NCBI GenBank assembly: GCA_963746275.1
Contig: CAVVAX010000008.1
Span: 62,001 to 126,000, forward strand
DNA: 64,000 bases
Direction of reading: 5' to 3'
Origin: JAEULH01 sp963746275
GTDB taxonomy: Bacteria; Pseudomonadota; Alphaproteobacteria; Rhodospirillales; Defluviicoccaceae
Shown: positions 34,513-43,226 of the stretch, one piece after another
How positions within the stretch are numbered: position 1 is the first letter of the stretch
Layout of the letters: every line of letters starts with the position of its first letter
Program-made: the position numbers and the translations under genes
The notes under the pieces: model-generated
Databases searched by the model: none
The model's input: the letters and a program-made list of their open reading frames with translations, nothing else
What the model was told of the DNA's origin: nothing

Positions 34513-35436
34513 ATGACGCAAATCACCGCCTCGCTGGTCAAGGACCTGCGGGAGAAGACCGGTGCCGGCATGATGGACTGCAAGAAGGCCCTGATCGAGA
34601 CCGGCGGCGAGATCGAGCCTGCCGTCGACTGGCTGCGCAAGAAGGGACTGGCCGCCGCCGCCAAGAAGGCGGGCCGCGTCGCTGCCGAGGGTCTTGTCGG
34701 CATCAGCGTCGGCGAGGGAAGGGCGGCCGTGGTCGAGGTCAACGCCGAGACCGATTTCGTCTCGCGCAGCGAGCAGTTCCAGGCCTTCGTCCGCACCGTC
34801 GCCGGCCTCGCCCTCGAGACTGGCGGCGATGTCGAGGCAATCAAGGCGAGGACCGTGGCGTCGGGCCGGACCGTCGAGGACGAGCTGACCCACCTCATCG
34901 CCACCATCGGCGAGAACATGAGCCTACGCCGCGCCGCCATGGTCAGCGTCGATCACGGCTGCGTTGCGAGCTATATGCATGCGGCGCAGATGCCGGGGCT
35001 GGGCCGCATCGGGGTGCTCGTTGGTCTTGGCGGGGTCGATCCGTCGCCGGCGCTGGAGGCTCTGGGCAAGCAGCTGGCCATGCACATCGCCGCCGCCAAC
35101 CCGCAGGCGATCGCCCGCGCCGGCGTCGATCCGAAGGCGCTGGAACGCGAGCGCAACATCCTCTCCGAGCAGGCCCTGGCCAGCGGCAAGCCGCCGCCGA
35201 TCGTCGAGAAGATGGTCGAGGGCCGGCTGAGCAAGTATTTCGAGGACGTCTGCCTGCTCGAGCAGGGGTTCGTCATCGATCCGGAGCGCAAGGTCGGCAA
35301 GGTGCTGGAGGCCGCGGGCAAGGAGCTCGGCGGGCCGATCACGGTTACCGGCTTCGTCCGCTTTGCCCTCGGCGAAGGCATCGACAAGAAGGAAGACGAT
35401 TTCGCCGCTGAGGTCGCCAAGGCGGCGGGCGAGTAG
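34513..35436 (+). CDS. tsf: Translation elongation factor Ts
   Basis: Nucleotide-exchange factor for EF-Tu. N-terminal domain ITASLVKDLREKTGAGMMDC with KKALIETGGEIEPAVDWLRK, then AEGLVGISV and VEVNAETDFVSRSEQFQAFV, the TDFV motif that contacts EF-Tu. ATG 34513 sits behind GGAAGGCGCAGAG. 307 residues. A 197-base gap separates it from rpsB, GC-rich with no ORF of interest. Confidence 0.97.
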   Translation: MTQITASLVKDLREKTGAGMMDCKKALIETGGEIEPAVDWLRKKGLAAAAKKAGRVAAEGLVGISVGEGRAAVVEVNAETDFVSRSEQFQAFVRTVAGLALETGGDVEAIKARTVASGRTVEDELTHLIATIGENMSLRRAAMVSVDHGCVASYMHAAQMPGLGRIGVLVGLGGVDPSPALEALGKQLAMHIAAANPQAIARAGVDPKALERERNILSEQALASGKPPPIVEKMVEGRLSKYFEDVCLLEQGFVIDPERKVGKVLEAAGKELGGPITVTGFVRFALGEGIDKKEDDFAAEVAKAAGE

Positions 35437-35487
35437 CGGCCGCGACGGAGCCATTGCCGGCTGGCGGGCGCAAAGACGGGTAAGGGC

Positions 35488-35552
35488 CCTCACCCCGCCC
35501 CTCTCCCGCCCGGTGGGAGAGGGAGAGACCCGCGCAGCGGGAGGGTGAGGGC
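35488..35552. repeat. Dispersed palindromic repeat, family A copy 2
   Basis: Inverted ends GGCCCTCACCC and GGGAGGGTGAGGGC flank CTCTCCC...GGGAGAGGGAG and ACCCGCGCAGCGGG, so the whole element can fold into one long hairpin. It closely resembles the second half of the element at 3781-3905. It lies between tsf and pyrH, inside what is otherwise an operon. Confidence 0.8.
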
Positions 35553-35612
35553 GCGCAAGGCCGAGCCGCGATCAGCGTCGCGGTGGTGGGGGCATGCAGG
35601 GGGCAAGGGGCG

Positions 35613-36335
35613 ATGGGCGCGGATCTGGCCTACAGGCGGGTGCTGCTGAAGCTTTCCGGCGAGGCGCTGATGGGCGATAAGGGCTCCGGCCTGGATCTCG
35701 CCGCGGTCGAGCGCATCGGCCGGGAGATCAAGGCCGTCCACGCCATGGGCGTCGAGCTTTGCCTGGTGATCGGCGGCGGCAACATCTTTCGCGGTGTCTC
35801 CGCGGCGGCGGCCGGGATCGAGCGGACCAGCGCCGACTACATGGGCATGCTCGCTACCGTCATGAACGCCATCGCGGTGCAGAGCATCCTGGAGGGGCAG
35901 GGGCTGCACACCCGGGTGCAGTCGGCGATCCCTATGGCCACCGTCTGCGAGCCCTATATCCGCAGGCGGGCGATGCGTCATATGGAGAAGGGGCGGATCG
36001 TCATCTTCGCCGCCGGCACCGGCAATCCCTTCTTCAGCACCGACACCGCCGCGGCCTTGCGGGCGGTGGAGATGGGCTGCGACGCTTTGCTTAAGGGCAC
36101 CCAGGTCGACGGCGTCTACAGCGCCGACCCGCGCAAGGACCCGGACGCCATGCGCTATGATCGGCTCTCCTACCACGACGTCCTCGCCCTCGACCTGAAG
36201 GTGATGGACGGCTCGGCGGTCGCCCTGGCCCGCGACAACGCTCTTCCCATCGTTGTCTTTTCCATCCAACATCCTGGCGCGTTCGCCGATGTCGTCGCCG
36301 AGCGGGGCACGTTTACAAGAATCACAAGGGAGTGA
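35613..36335 (+). CDS. pyrH: UMP kinase
   Basis: Converts UMP to UDP; hexameric amino-acid-kinase fold. RVLLKLSGEALMGDKGSGLD with the phosphate-binding lysine, LVIGGGNIFRG, TADYMGMLATVMNA-type block (SADYMGMLATVMNAIAVQ) and FAAGTGNPFFSTDTAA. I chose ATG 35613 (MGADLAYRRVLLK); the in-frame GTG at 35583 would add ten residues of unconserved sequence. 240 residues. Followed by frr four bases later. Confidence 0.96.
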   Translation: MGADLAYRRVLLKLSGEALMGDKGSGLDLAAVERIGREIKAVHAMGVELCLVIGGGNIFRGVSAAAAGIERTSADYMGMLATVMNAIAVQSILEGQGLHTRVQSAIPMATVCEPYIRRRAMRHMEKGRIVIFAAGTGNPFFSTDTAAALRAVEMGCDALLKGTQVDGVYSADPRKDPDAMRYDRLSYHDVLALDLKVMDGSAVALARDNALPIVVFSIQHPGAFADVVAERGTFTRITRE

Positions 36336-36339
36336 AGTC

Positions 36340-36909
36340 GTGACGCGGCCGGAGTTTGATGCTCTCATCCACGAAAGCGGCCGGCGCATGCAGGGCGCGA
36401 TCGACGTCCTGATGAAGGAATTCGGCGGGCTGAGGACCGGCCGGGCGGCGACAAGCCTGCTCGAGCCGATCACGGTCGACGCCTACGGCAGCAGCATGCC
36501 GATCACCCAGGTGAGCACGCTGGGCGCGCCCGACCCGCGCACGCTCAGCGTGCAGGTGTGGGACAAGAGCCTGGTCAAGGCGGTGGAGAAAGCGATCCGC
36601 GAGTCCGGCCTCGGCCTGAACCCGGCGGTTGACGGCCAGCTCCTGCGCATTCCGATCCCGATGCTGACAGAGGAGCGCCGGGTCGAACTCTCCAAGATTG
36701 CCGGCCGTTACACCGAGGAGGCGCGGGTCTCCGTCCGCAACGTCCGCCGGCATGCCCTGGACGAGTTGAAAAAGGCGGAGAAAGAGGGGTCGCTGTCCCA
36801 GGACGAGCACCGCGACATCGGCCGGCAGATCCAGGACCTCACAGATCAGTACGTGAAGAAGATCGACGACCTGCTGGCGAAGAAAGAAGCCGAGATCATG
36901 CAGGTCTGA
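36340..36909 (+). CDS. frr: Ribosome recycling factor
   Basis: Splits post-termination ribosomes with EF-G. GTG 36340, behind AAGGGAG, gives MTRPEFDALIHESGRRMQGA. Family blocks are EFGGLRTGRAATSLLEPITV, LSVQVWDKSLVKAVEKAIRE, LTEERRVELSKIAGRYTEEA and VRNVRRHALDELKKAEKEG. 189 residues. Upstream in-frame ATGs lie inside pyrH and are rejected. Confidence 0.96.
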   Translation: MTRPEFDALIHESGRRMQGAIDVLMKEFGGLRTGRAATSLLEPITVDAYGSSMPITQVSTLGAPDPRTLSVQVWDKSLVKAVEKAIRESGLGLNPAVDGQLLRIPIPMLTEERRVELSKIAGRYTEEARVSVRNVRRHALDELKKAEKEGSLSQDEHRDIGRQIQDLTDQYVKKIDDLLAKKEAEIMQV

Positions 36910-36922
36910 GCGGCAGCGCCGC

Positions 36923-37723
36923 ATGCTCGGCGATCTGGCCGTCCGCTTCGCCTCCGCCGTCGCCCTCGGTGCTCCCTTCCTCCTCGCCGTCTACGCCGGC
37001 TCGCCCTACTTCGATCTGGTCATCATCCTGGCGGGCGGGCTGCTCGCCTGGGAGTGGTCGCGGCTGACGTCCCCCGGCGAGCGCGGCGGTCCGGCTTGGC
37101 GGGGCGCCGTCTTCGTCGCCTGCACGATCCTCGCTGTCTCCGCCGCATCCCTGCTGTCACCGGCGGCGGCGCTTGCGGCCGTGGCGGCGGCAGCATCTGG
37201 CCTGCTGCTGTGGGCACGGGGCGAGAGGTGGCTCATCGCCGGCATCGCCTACCTGGCGCTCCCCTGCATCGCCCTGCTGTGGCTGCGCGACGACGTCGCT
37301 GGCGGCCGGTCGATCGTCTTGTGGCTCATCGCCGTCGTCTGGGCCTCCGACGTCGGCGCCTATTTCGCCGGACGGATCCTCGGCGGACCGAAGCTCGCGC
37401 CAAGGATCAGCCCGAACAAGACCTGGGCCGGCTTCTTCGGCGGCGCCGCGGCGGCGGCGGCGGCCGGCGCCGTTGCCTCGCCGCTGATGGCCGCGGAGAG
37501 GCCGGCGCTCCTGGTCGCGATCAGCATCCTGCTCGGCATCAGCGCGCAAGGGGGCGACCTGTTCGAATCGTGGCTGAAACGGCGCTTCGGGGTCAAGGAC
37601 ACCAGCGCGCTGATCCCCGGCCACGGCGGCGTGCTCGACCGCGTCGATGGGCTGATGGCGGCCGCGCTGCTGTTGGCGTTGATCGGCCTTACCGGCAGAG
37701 GCAGTATGCTCGCATGGCTGTAG
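36923..37723 (+). CDS. cdsA: Phosphatidate cytidylyltransferase
   Basis: Makes CDP-diacylglycerol for phospholipid synthesis; polytopic membrane protein of 266 residues. The family signature near the C-terminus is clear: ISPNKTWAGFFGG, SAQGGDLFESWLKRRFGVKD and IPGHGGVLDRVDGLMAA. It starts 13 bases after frr, leaving no room for uppS, which usually separates the two. The last codons overlap the dxr start. Confidence 0.95.
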   Translation: MLGDLAVRFASAVALGAPFLLAVYAGSPYFDLVIILAGGLLAWEWSRLTSPGERGGPAWRGAVFVACTILAVSAASLLSPAAALAAVAAAASGLLLWARGERWLIAGIAYLALPCIALLWLRDDVAGGRSIVLWLIAVVWASDVGAYFAGRILGGPKLAPRISPNKTWAGFFGGAAAAAAAGAVASPLMAAERPALLVAISILLGISAQGGDLFESWLKRRFGVKDTSALIPGHGGVLDRVDGLMAAALLLALIGLTGRGSMLAWL

Positions 37724-38928
37724 TCGCACCCAAGGCCGTGGCCGGCACGCCGGTCCGAAGCGTCAGCATTCTCGGCTCGACCGGATCGGTGGGGTGCAAT
37801 ACCGTCGATCTGCTCCGCCGCGATCCCGGGGCCTTCCGCGTCGAGGCCCTAACCGCCAACCACAACGTCGACCTGCTGGCGGCGCAAGCGCGCGAACTCG
37901 GCGCCCGGCTGGCGGTCGTCGCCGATCCCAGCCGCTACGGCGCGCTGAAGGAGGCTTTGGCCGGCAGCGGCGTCGAGGCCGCCGCAGGCGCCAGCGCCCT
38001 CATCGCGGCCGCCGAGCGTCCAACCGACTGGGTGATGGCCTCCATTGTCGGCGCCGCTGGGCTGATGCCGACGCTGGCGGCGGTCCGCCGTGGCGCGGTC
38101 ATCGGGCTTGCCAACAAAGAGTGCCTGGTCTGCGCCGGCGAGCTGATGATGGCCGAGATTCGCCGCTGCGGCGCGACGGTGGTGCCAGTCGACTCCGAGC
38201 ACAGCGCCATCTACCAGGTCTTCGACTTCGCCAACGCGGACAAGGTGGATAGCCTGATCTTGACGGCGTCGGGCGGGCCATTTCGGACGCTCGACCGCAG
38301 CGAGATGGCGGAGGTGACGCCGGCGCAGGCGGTAGCGCATCCCAACTGGGACATGGGCGCGAAGATCTCCGTCGATTCGGCGACGATGATGAACAAGGGC
38401 CTGGAGCTGATCGAGGCCTTCCACCTGTTTCCGGTTTCGGCCGACCAGCTCGAGGTGGTCGTCCATCCGCAGTCGATCGTCCACAGCATGGTGTCCTACA
38501 TCGACGGCTCGGTGCTGGCGCAGCTCGGCCTGCCGGACATGCGCACGCCGATCGCGTACGCGCTGGGCTGGCCCAAGCGGATCGCCGCGCCGGCGCCTCG
38601 GCTCAGGCTCCCCGACATCGGCCAGCTCACCTTCTATGCGCCCGACGAGGACAGGTTCCCGGCCTTGCGCATCGCCCGCGAGGCGCTGCGCCTCGGCGGC
38701 TCGGCGGCGCCGGTGCTGAATGCCGCCAACGAGATCGCGGTCGAAAGCTTCCTCGCCGGTGAAATCGGCTTCCTCGACATCGCCTCGGTCGTCGAGAAGA
38801 CTATCTATGCAGTAGGCCGCCGGCCGGTCGACAGCATCGACGACATCACCGCGGTCGACCGCGAGGCCAGAGCCATGGCGCGAGAGGCAATCGCAAGGCT
38901 TGCGCGCCCTACGGCGTTTTCGGCCTAG
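37714..38928 (+). CDS. dxr: 1-deoxy-D-xylulose 5-phosphate reductoisomerase
   Basis: Second step of the MEP isoprenoid pathway. ATG 37714 gives MAVVAPKAVAGTPVRSVSIL, then the NADPH loop GSTGSVG. Active-site blocks are LANKECLVCAGELM, VPVDSEHSAIYQVF (metal-binding Asp and Glu) and SATMMNKGLELIEAFHLFPV. 404 residues, intact. The frame is open upstream into cdsA, but nothing there belongs to Dxr. Confidence 0.96.
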   Translation: MAVVAPKAVAGTPVRSVSILGSTGSVGCNTVDLLRRDPGAFRVEALTANHNVDLLAAQARELGARLAVVADPSRYGALKEALAGSGVEAAAGASALIAAAERPTDWVMASIVGAAGLMPTLAAVRRGAVIGLANKECLVCAGELMMAEIRRCGATVVPVDSEHSAIYQVFDFANADKVDSLILTASGGPFRTLDRSEMAEVTPAQAVAHPNWDMGAKISVDSATMMNKGLELIEAFHLFPVSADQLEVVVHPQSIVHSMVSYIDGSVLAQLGLPDMRTPIAYALGWPKRIAAPAPRLRLPDIGQLTFYAPDEDRFPALRIAREALRLGGSAAPVLNAANEIAVESFLAGEIGFLDIASVVEKTIYAVGRRPVDSIDDITAVDREARAMAREAIARLARPTAFSA

Positions 38929-38968
38929 GCAGACGTTCATCACAGCAAGATAGGCAGCGTCAAAATAC

Positions 38969-40085
38969 ATGTGGGATTGGATCATCCCCTTCCTGGTGGT
39001 TCTCACCGTTCTCGTCTTTGTCCACGAGCTCGGTCACTACCTCATCGCCCGCCGGGTCGGCGTGCGCGTCGAGGTCTTCTCCATCGGCTTCGGTCCCGAG
39101 CTGTTCGGCTGGACCGACGGGCACGGAACGCGCTGGAAGGTGAGCGCCATTCCGCTCGGCGGCTACGTCAAGATGCTCGGCGAGCACGACCACGACGATG
39201 AGGAGGAAAAGCCGCCGCTGACACCCGCGGAGGAGGCGCAATCGTTCCAGCGCAAGAGCGTCCGCCAGCGCAGCGCTGTGGTCGCCGCCGGGCCGGCAGC
39301 CAACTTTCTCTTTGCCATCGCGGCCCTGGCGATTCTGTTCGCCGCCGTCGGCGTGCCGACGCCCAAGGCCGGCATCGGCTCGGTGCAGGAGGGCAGTGCC
39401 GCGGCCCAGAGCGGGCTGAAGCAGGGCGACCTGATCGTCGCTGTCGACGATCAGCCGGTGCACTGGTTCGAGGAGGTGCGCCAGATCGTCCGCGACCGCC
39501 CGGGCCAGCCCCTGCGCCTCGACGTGGTTCGCGAAGACGAGACGCTAGCGATTACCGCGACGCCATTGGCGCGCCCCGCTGGGCCCGAGGATCGGCGGGC
39601 GAACCGAGGTCGGGCTCCTCGGCATCACGCCCGATCCGCAGCAGGTGGGCTACGAGCGGATCAACCCGCTCAAGGCGGTGGGCGTCGCCGTCGAGCGCAC
39701 CTACGAACTGACGGCGCAGATCCTCTCCGCGCTCGGACAGATCATCACCGGCTCGCGTACTGCCAGCGAGCTGGGCGGTCCGATCCGGATTGCCCAGCTC
39801 TCCGGGCAGATGGCGAACGACGGCATCATCAACTTCGTCTTGTTCATGGCGGCGCTGTCGATCAACCTCGGATTGATCAACCTGCTGCCGATACCTATGC
39901 TTGACGGTGGCCACCTCGCGTTCTATGCCGTGGAAGCGATGCGCGGGCGCCCGGTGAACAAGACCATTCAGGAATACGGCTTTCGCATCGGCTTAGCCTT
40001 CGTCCTGTTCCTCATGATCTTCGCGACGTGGAACGACCTGATGAACTTGCGAGTCTTCGAGTTCCTCCGCGATCTCGTCAGCTAG
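38969..40085 (+). CDS. rseP: RIP metalloprotease RseP (frameshifted)
   Basis: Site-2 intramembrane protease that usually cleaves anti-sigma factors. First helix with zinc motif VFVHELGHYLIARR, then FSIGFGPELFGW and GGYVKMLGEHDHDDEEE with an acidic loop. A PDZ domain follows (GSAAAQSGLKQGDLIVAVDD). The frame breaks near 39590 and resumes as GGRTEVGLLGITPDPQQVGY. The end carries the second zinc region NLLPIPMLDGGHLAFYAVEA. Corrected length is 371 residues. dxr-rseP-bamA is the standard order. Confidence 0.94.
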
Positions 40086-40283
40086 GAGCGCCTCATCGTT
40101 GTGCTGTATTCCGCCGCTGGCAGCCCTGAGCCCCATCCTTGCGCCGACCAGTGCAAGGAGATCGTCGGCGCCCCTCCGGGGCTCGCGATGATGCCGCAGG
40201 CCGCAAGTCGGCGGCGGGCGGAGCCGCTCGGCGAGCTTCGGCCGCGCGATCCCTCTGAAGCTGGTTCCGCTTTCGGCTCCGTC

Positions 40284-42596
40284 ATGGCCGCACCCGTTGC
40301 GGCCATCCACGGCCTCCGCCGCCTGGACGCCGTCAGGCTCGCCCTCGGGCTGCTTCTCCTGGTCCTCTGTCTGACCCCGGCGCTGGCGCAAGAGGGCGTC
40401 CCCATCCGGGAGATCGTCGTCGAGGGGACGCAGCGGGTCGAGCCCAGCACCGTCCGTTCCTACCTCTTGATCCAGGCCGGCGACCGTTACGACCCAGGCC
40501 GGGTCGACCGCTCGCTGAAAAGCCTCTACGCCACCGGGCTGTTCGCCGACGTCGCCATCCGCCAGGAAGGCGATCGGCTGGTGGTCGCGGTCAGCGAAAA
40601 CCCGATCATCAACCGCGTCGCCTTCGAGGGGAACGACGAGCTCGACGACGAGACGCTGACGGCGGAAACGTCGCTTCGCCCGCGGGTCATCTACACCCGG
40701 CCCAAGGTGCAGAGCGACGTCAACCGGATCCTCAACCTCTACCGGCGCAGCGGCCGCTTCGCTGCCACCGTCGATCCGAAGATCATCCGGCTGGAGCAGA
40801 ACCGGGTCGACGTCGTCTTCGAGATCAACGAGGGCGAGGTAACCTCCGTCGAATCGATTCGCTTCATCGGCAACAGGGCGTTCGGCGAGGGCGACCTGCG
40901 CGAGGTGATTCGCACCAAGGAGTCGCGCTGGTGGCGGTTCCTCAGTACAGAGGACACCTACGACCCCGACCGCCTCTCCCTCGACCGCGAGCTGCTGCGC
41001 CGCTTCTACCTGTCGGAGGGCTACGCCGACTTCCGCGTCCAGTCCACCGCGGCAGAGCTCACGCCCGACCGTCGCGACTTCCTCATGACGATCGCGGTGG
41101 AGGAGGGGGAGCGCTACCGCTTCGGCAAGGTCGGCATCGAGAGCGCGATACCGGGACTGAGCGCCGACGCCCTGCGCGACGTCGTGGATGCGAAGGAGGG
41201 GGACTGGTACGACGCCGACGCGGTCGAGAAGTCCATCGACGCCATCACCGATGCCGCTGGCGACCTCGGCTACGCCTTCGTCGAGGTGCGCCCGCAGATC
41301 CAGCGCAACCGCGACCAGCTCACGATCGACGTCAACTTCCTGGTCAACGAGGGCCCCCGCGTCTTCGTTGAGCGGATCGAGATCTCGGGCAACGTGCGCA
41401 CCATCGACGAGGTGATCCGCCGCGAGTTCCGCTTCGCTGAGGGCGATGCCTTCAACGCCGCGAAGCTGCGCCGCTCCCGCCAGCGGATCCAGGATCTGGA
41501 TTTCTTCCAGAAGGTCGAGATCGACCAGGCCCAGGGCAGCGCTCCGGACCGCGCCGTGGTCAAGGTCGACGTCGAGGAGAAGTCGACAGGCTCGCTGTCG
41601 CTGGGCGCCGGCTTCTCGACCTCGAGCGGCATCCTCGGCGACATCAGCGTGCGCGAGCGCAACCTGCTCGGCCGCGGCCAGGACCTGCGCGCGACCCTGC
41701 TGCTCGGGCAGAAGCAGCAGCAGATCGACCTCGGCTTCACCGAGCCCTATTTCCTCGACCGCAACATCGCGGCGGGCTTCGACGTCTACTACGTCCAGAC
41801 CGACCGGCGCAGCGAGAGCTCCTTCGACACCCGGACGATCGGCAGCTCCGCCCGGGCCGGCTACCCCATCACCGAGCACCTGACGCAGAACTGGCGCTAC
41901 ACGCTGAAGCGCCAGACCATCCGCAACGTGCCCGAGGATGCCTCGGTCTACGTCGAGGACGCGGAAGGCACCGACACGGTCTCCGAGATCTCGCACGGCC
42001 TGACCTACGACCGGCGCGACAGCCGGATCAACCCGACGCGGGGCTACTTCGGCCGGATCACGACCGACGTCTCGGGGCTGGTCGGCGACGTCAGCTACCT
42101 CCGCAACCGCTTCGACACCGGCGTCTACTATCCCGTCACCGACGATTGGGTGGCATCGCTGACCGGCTCGGTCGGCTACATCTTCGGCCTTGGCGAGGAC
42201 GAGCGCCTGCTCGACCGCTTCTTCATCGGCGGCGAGGAGATCCGTGGCTTCGCCACCGATGGCGTCGGCCCGCGCGACCGCGACAGCGACGACTCCCTTG
42301 GCGGCCAGTGGTTCTACGCGACCTCGGCACAGGTCACCTTCCCGCTCGGCCTGCCCGAGGAGTATGCCATCCGCGGCCGGCTGTTTACCGACGTCGGCGC
42401 CGCCTGGGGCTATTCGACCGACGAGGAACCGGGCAGTCCCATCGACGACAGCTCCAACCCGCGCGTCGCGATCGGCACCGGCGTGACCTGGTTATCGCCG
42501 TTTGGCCCACTCGGCGTCGACATCGGCTATCCGATCATCAAGGAAGAATTCGACGAGACCGAGCTCTTGCGCGTCAACTTCGGAACGAGGTTCTAG
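40284..42596 (+). CDS. bamA: Outer membrane protein assembly factor BamA
   Basis: Core of the outer-membrane beta-barrel insertion machine. ATG 40284 gives a signal peptide (LALGLLLLVLCLTPALAQ), followed by five POTRA domains starting IREIVVEGTQRVEPSTVRSY. A 16-strand barrel follows, with the lid motif GGEEIRGFATDGVGPRD and the C-terminal phenylalanine signal ELLRVNFGTRF. 770 residues. An open upstream stretch to 40101 has no family similarity and no ribosome-binding site. The 198 bases between rseP and bamA show no other gene. Confidence 0.96.
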   Translation: MAAPVAAIHGLRRLDAVRLALGLLLLVLCLTPALAQEGVPIREIVVEGTQRVEPSTVRSYLLIQAGDRYDPGRVDRSLKSLYATGLFADVAIRQEGDRLVVAVSENPIINRVAFEGNDELDDETLTAETSLRPRVIYTRPKVQSDVNRILNLYRRSGRFAATVDPKIIRLEQNRVDVVFEINEGEVTSVESIRFIGNRAFGEGDLREVIRTKESRWWRFLSTEDTYDPDRLSLDRELLRRFYLSEGYADFRVQSTAAELTPDRRDFLMTIAVEEGERYRFGKVGIESAIPGLSADALRDVVDAKEGDWYDADAVEKSIDAITDAAGDLGYAFVEVRPQIQRNRDQLTIDVNFLVNEGPRVFVERIEISGNVRTIDEVIRREFRFAEGDAFNAAKLRRSRQRIQDLDFFQKVEIDQAQGSAPDRAVVKVDVEEKSTGSLSLGAGFSTSSGILGDISVRERNLLGRGQDLRATLLLGQKQQQIDLGFTEPYFLDRNIAAGFDVYYVQTDRRSESSFDTRTIGSSARAGYPITEHLTQNWRYTLKRQTIRNVPEDASVYVEDAEGTDTVSEISHGLTYDRRDSRINPTRGYFGRITTDVSGLVGDVSYLRNRFDTGVYYPVTDDWVASLTGSVGYIFGLGEDERLLDRFFIGGEEIRGFATDGVGPRDRDSDDSLGGQWFYATSAQVTFPLGLPEEYAIRGRLFTDVGAAWGYSTDEEPGSPIDDSSNPRVAIGTGVTWLSPFGPLGVDIGYPIIKEEFDETELLRVNFGTRF

Positions 42597-42599
42597 GAC

Positions 42600-43175
42600 A
42601 TGGCCATGCGCCGCCGCCTGCTTCTTGCCCTGGCCCTGCTGGCGCTCGTGTCCGCGCCCGGACCGCTCACCGCCCAGGAGGCACCGGGCGTCCGCCTCGG
42701 CATCCTCGACGTCGGCCGGGCATTGCGGGATGCCACCTCGGTGAAAGGCATCCGCTCGCAGCTCAACAGCTACATGGACTCCTACCGCGCCGACACGCAG
42801 AAGGAGGAGCAGTCGCTCCGCGCCGCCCAGGACGAGCTCGGGCGCAAGCGCACGGTGCTGTCGGCGGACGCCTTCACCGCTGAACGCCAGAAGCTCGAGC
42901 AGCGGCTGACGAACGCTCAAGCCAAGGTCCAGGATCGCCGCCAATCGCTGGAGCGGGTGCATGCCGAAGCGATGCAGAAGGTGCAAGACGCTTTGGCCGG
43001 CATCGTCTCGACGATTGCCAAGGAGCGGGGGCTGACGCTGATCTTGCGCAAGGACCAGACCCTGTTCGCGCTGCCTTCCTACGAGATCACCGACGAGGCG
43101 CTGAAGCGTCTCGACAAGCAGCTGCCGTCGGTCAAGATCGCCAACCCCAACACCCCGCCGGCGAAGAAGCAGTGA
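42600..43175 (+). CDS. skp: OmpH/Skp-family periplasmic chaperone
   Basis: Periplasmic chaperone for unfolded outer-membrane proteins. Signal peptide MAMRRRLLLALALLALVSAP, then LGILDVGRALRDATSVKGIR. A long charged coiled-coil segment runs over about residues 55-130, and the C-terminus has GLTLILRKDQTLFALPSYEI. 191 residues, three bases after the bamA stop. In most relatives lpxD, fabZ and lpxA come next; here the strand switches instead. Confidence 0.9.
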   Translation: MAMRRRLLLALALLALVSAPGPLTAQEAPGVRLGILDVGRALRDATSVKGIRSQLNSYMDSYRADTQKEEQSLRAAQDELGRKRTVLSADAFTAERQKLEQRLTNAQAKVQDRRQSLERVHAEAMQKVQDALAGIVSTIAKERGLTLILRKDQTLFALPSYEITDEALKRLDKQLPSVKIANPNTPPAKKQ

Positions 43176-43226
43176 CAGGGCCATGTCTTTCGGCGGCCGG
43201 CCACTGGGTTAGGCCTCCAACGCGGG

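Noticed and set aside
33364..35436. Apparent 690-residue fusion of S2 and EF-Ts
   Set aside because: Caused by the extra A in rpsB. The residues between the two domains are translated from the wrong frame and the intergenic gap.
37054..37713. N-terminal extension of Dxr inside cdsA
   Set aside because: Open only because of GC-rich codon bias. No Dxr similarity before MAVVAPKAVAG, and cdsA is clearly coded in the other frame.
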